Source: Pseudomonadota bacterium (lineage in GTDB: Bacteria > Pseudomonadota > Alphaproteobacteria > Rhizobiales > Xanthobacteraceae). Taken from it: a stretch of 34,455 nt of DNA. Shown one piece after another: positions 33,236 to 34,455 of the stretch (the stretch's first letter is position 1; the number at the start of each line of letters is the position of its first letter). The stretch lies in NCBI GenBank assembly GCA_016195095.1, contig JACQAE010000021.1, positions 1 to 34,455 on the forward strand. The letters are read 5' to 3'. Below the pieces are notes generated by a model, which was given only the letters and a program-made list of their open reading frames with translations, was not told the DNA's origin and made no database searches. The translations under genes and the position numbers were made by a program.

Positions 33236-33991
33236 TCAGCGATGCGCCAGGGCGAGATGCGCGCCGAGGGCGAACATGGCGATGAAAAAGCAAAGGCGGA
33301 ACGTCGCCGGCCTGACGTAATGGCGCAGTATTTGGCCGATTGCCATGCCGGCGACCGCGGGCGCAACCGCGGCAGCCGATACCGGCACGTTTCCCAGATT
33401 GAGCACGCCGTCAATGGCCAGGATGGCCGCGAGCGCCAGTGTGGCGACGGTAAAGCCCAGGCCCTGCGCCTGAACCAGGTCGTCCTTGTCGAGGCCGATG
33501 GCCTGAAAGTAGGGCACAAGCGGGATGACGAACACGCTTGTCGCCGCCGATATGACACCCGTCGCAAAGCCGGCAAGCGGTCCAAGCCAGGATTCATCGC
33601 CGCTGCGAACGGCGATGTGGACGCGCGCAAGTCCGATGGCCGCATAAAGCATGAGGACGATGCCGAGCGCGACGGTTGCGCGCGCCGCCGCCGCCGGCGT
33701 CAGCAGGCTGACGCCCGCCAGGCGCGCGAGCCACGTGCCAACACAGATCGCCGCCATGGTCGGCCATAATCGGCGCAGGATCTGGCCCGCCCGTGGTCCG
33801 GCGAGAAATTGCCAGATATTAGTCACGACCGAGGGAATGACCAGCAGCGCCGCCGCCTCCGCCGGTGACACCACCAAGCTCATGATGCCGACCGAAACCG
33901 TCGGCAGTCCCATGCCGATGACGCCCTTGACCGCGCCCGCAAGCAGGAACGCCGACGCAATGGCGATCACCACGGTCGCGGAAAGTGTCAT
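33236..33991 (-). CDS. TauE/SafE family (DUF81) membrane permease
   Basis: The 251-residue protein has about eight transmembrane segments and the internal two-fold pattern of TauE/SafE permeases. The first half has VVIAIASAFLLAGAVKGVIGMGLPTVSVGIM and AAALLVIPSVVTNIWQFL. The second half has LGPLAGFATGVISAATSVFVIPLVPYFQAIGL. Members export sulfite, sulfoacetate or other anions, but most are uncharacterised and the substrate here is unknown. ATG 33991 is preferred over an upstream extension to 34045; no clear ribosome-binding site is seen at either. It lies 101 bases downstream of the UbiH-type gene on the same strand. Confidence 0.87.
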   Translation of the reverse strand: MTLSATVVIAIASAFLLAGAVKGVIGMGLPTVSVGIMSLVVSPAEAAALLVIPSVVTNIWQFLAGPRAGQILRRLWPTMAAICVGTWLARLAGVSLLTPAAAARATVALGIVLMLYAAIGLARVHIAVRSGDESWLGPLAGFATGVISAATSVFVIPLVPYFQAIGLDKDDLVQAQGLGFTVATLALAAILAIDGVLNLGNVPVSAAAVAPAVAGMAIGQILRHYVRPATFRLCFFIAMFALGAHLALAHR

Positions 33992-34092
33992 GAGACCATT
34001 AGCCCCAACACCAAGCCATGCACAATTCGCCTTTGGTGAAAGCACTCACGGCGTTGACGGACGTCACGCGAAAGCCGCGCCATGGCGATGGG

Positions 34093-34455
34093 TCAAACCG
34101 GCAGCCCCAAGGTCAGGCGCGGTTCGAAATACGCCGGCGCCAGGCCCGCGCGCATCACCGATCGGCGCAGGGGTGCTATGCGATCGAGCAGATATAGGCC
34201 AAGCCCGCGCGCGCCCTGGACGGGAATGAAGTCGGTGAGCAGGGAGCGATTGAGGAGATCGACGGCGAGGACACGCGAAAAGACGTCGCCTTGCCGCGCC
34301 CGCTCGTAATCGCGCAGGGTCTCGGCGCCACCGCAATCGCCGCCCTTGCGGCAGGCCGAGGCGGCCAGTTCCGCGATCGTCGCCGCGTCGCGAATGCCCA
34401 GATTAAGGCCTTGCGCGCCGATTGGCGGCAGCACGTGCGCAGCTTCCCCGACCAG
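34093..34455 (-). CDS. UbiH/Coq6-type FAD-dependent hydroxylase, C-terminal third (N-terminus beyond window edge)
   Basis: The frame is open from the right edge to a stop at 34093, giving 120 residues. It begins with LVGEAAHVLPPIGAQGLNLG, the GDAAH-type flavin motif of ubiquinone-biosynthesis hydroxylases, here with GEAAH. It continues with IRDAATIAELAA, LRDYERARQGDVFSRVLAVDLLNRSLLTD and LGLYLLDRIAPLRRSVMRAGL, the usual C-terminus of UbiH/UbiF/Coq6. These enzymes hydroxylate the ubiquinone ring precursor with O2. Which ring position it serves cannot be told from this fragment. Confidence 0.9.
   Translation of the reverse strand: MVGEAAHVLPPIGAQGLNLGIRDAATIAELAASACRKGGDCGGAETLRDYERARQGDVFSRVLAVDLLNRSLLTDFIPVQGARGLGLYLLDRIAPLRRSVMRAGLAPAYFEPRLTLGLPV

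Noticed and set aside
1-34455. CRISPR arrays, insertion sequences, phage or integrated elements
   Set aside because: No regularly spaced repeats, transposase or integrase motifs, or terminal repeats with target duplications were seen. The tRNA-Lys has no duplicated 3' end nearby.

Overview
The window is a GC-rich bacterial chromosome segment (a rough impression, well above 60% G+C) with dense coding on both strands, short intergenic gaps, and no integrase, transposase, phage gene or CRISPR array. The gene content points to an alphaproteobacterium of the order Hyphomicrobiales (Rhizobiales), probably near the Bradyrhizobium / Rhodopseudomonas / Xanthobacteraceae group. The evidence is the order glmU-glmS-DUF502-recG-sdhE-mfd, the ndvB/ndvC-type GH17 beta-glucan genes, an IalB protein, HspQ, and a GCATTTTC...GAAAATGC palindromic repeat of a kind I remember from these genomes. 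The taxonomic placement is an inference from gene families and was not computed.

Layout. 1-4413: an FAD aromatic hydroxylase cut by the left edge, a KefB-like cation/proton antiporter, a tRNA-Lys(TTT), and an M20 amidohydrolase. 4443-10069: a beta-glucan locus with a GH17-GT2 fusion (ndvB-like), a small secreted protein, a divergent GH17 membrane protein (ndvC-like) and a small membrane protein. 10181-11671: a membrane-anchored Pro/Ala-rich protein with a SPOR-like C-terminus. 11820-22229: a housekeeping block covering UDP-GlcNAc precursor synthesis (glmU, glmS), a DUF502 membrane protein, and DNA repair (recG, mfd) with the SDH flavinylation factor sdhE. 22277-28347: a DsbA/FrnE-type oxidoreductase, a REP-like palindrome, a frameshifted DUF1428 pseudogene, a PleD-like protein with a ruined GGDEF motif, and an acyl-CoA-ligase-like pseudoenzyme translationally coupled to an ABC peptide-binding protein. 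28568-29841: IalB and HspQ. 29901-33226: a malyl-CoA-lyase-family enzyme divergent from an AEC carrier / CaiB-BaiF enzyme pair. 33236-34455: a TauE/SafE-type permease and the C-terminus of a UbiH/Coq6-type hydroxylase cut by the right edge.

How genes work together. GlmS makes glucosamine-6-phosphate and GlmU finishes UDP-GlcNAc. SdhE and Mfd share a promoter and a 3-base junction. NdvB-like, NdvC-like and the small secreted protein between them probably make and remodel a beta-(1,3)/(1,6) periplasmic glucan. The AEC carrier, CaiB/BaiF enzyme and lyase look like a small module that imports an organic acid and then handles and cleaves its CoA ester; the substrate is not shown by the sequence. 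The most unusual items are the two conserved-looking but catalytically degenerate proteins at 23474-26428, the carboxylic-acid CoA module, and the three-protein glucan locus.
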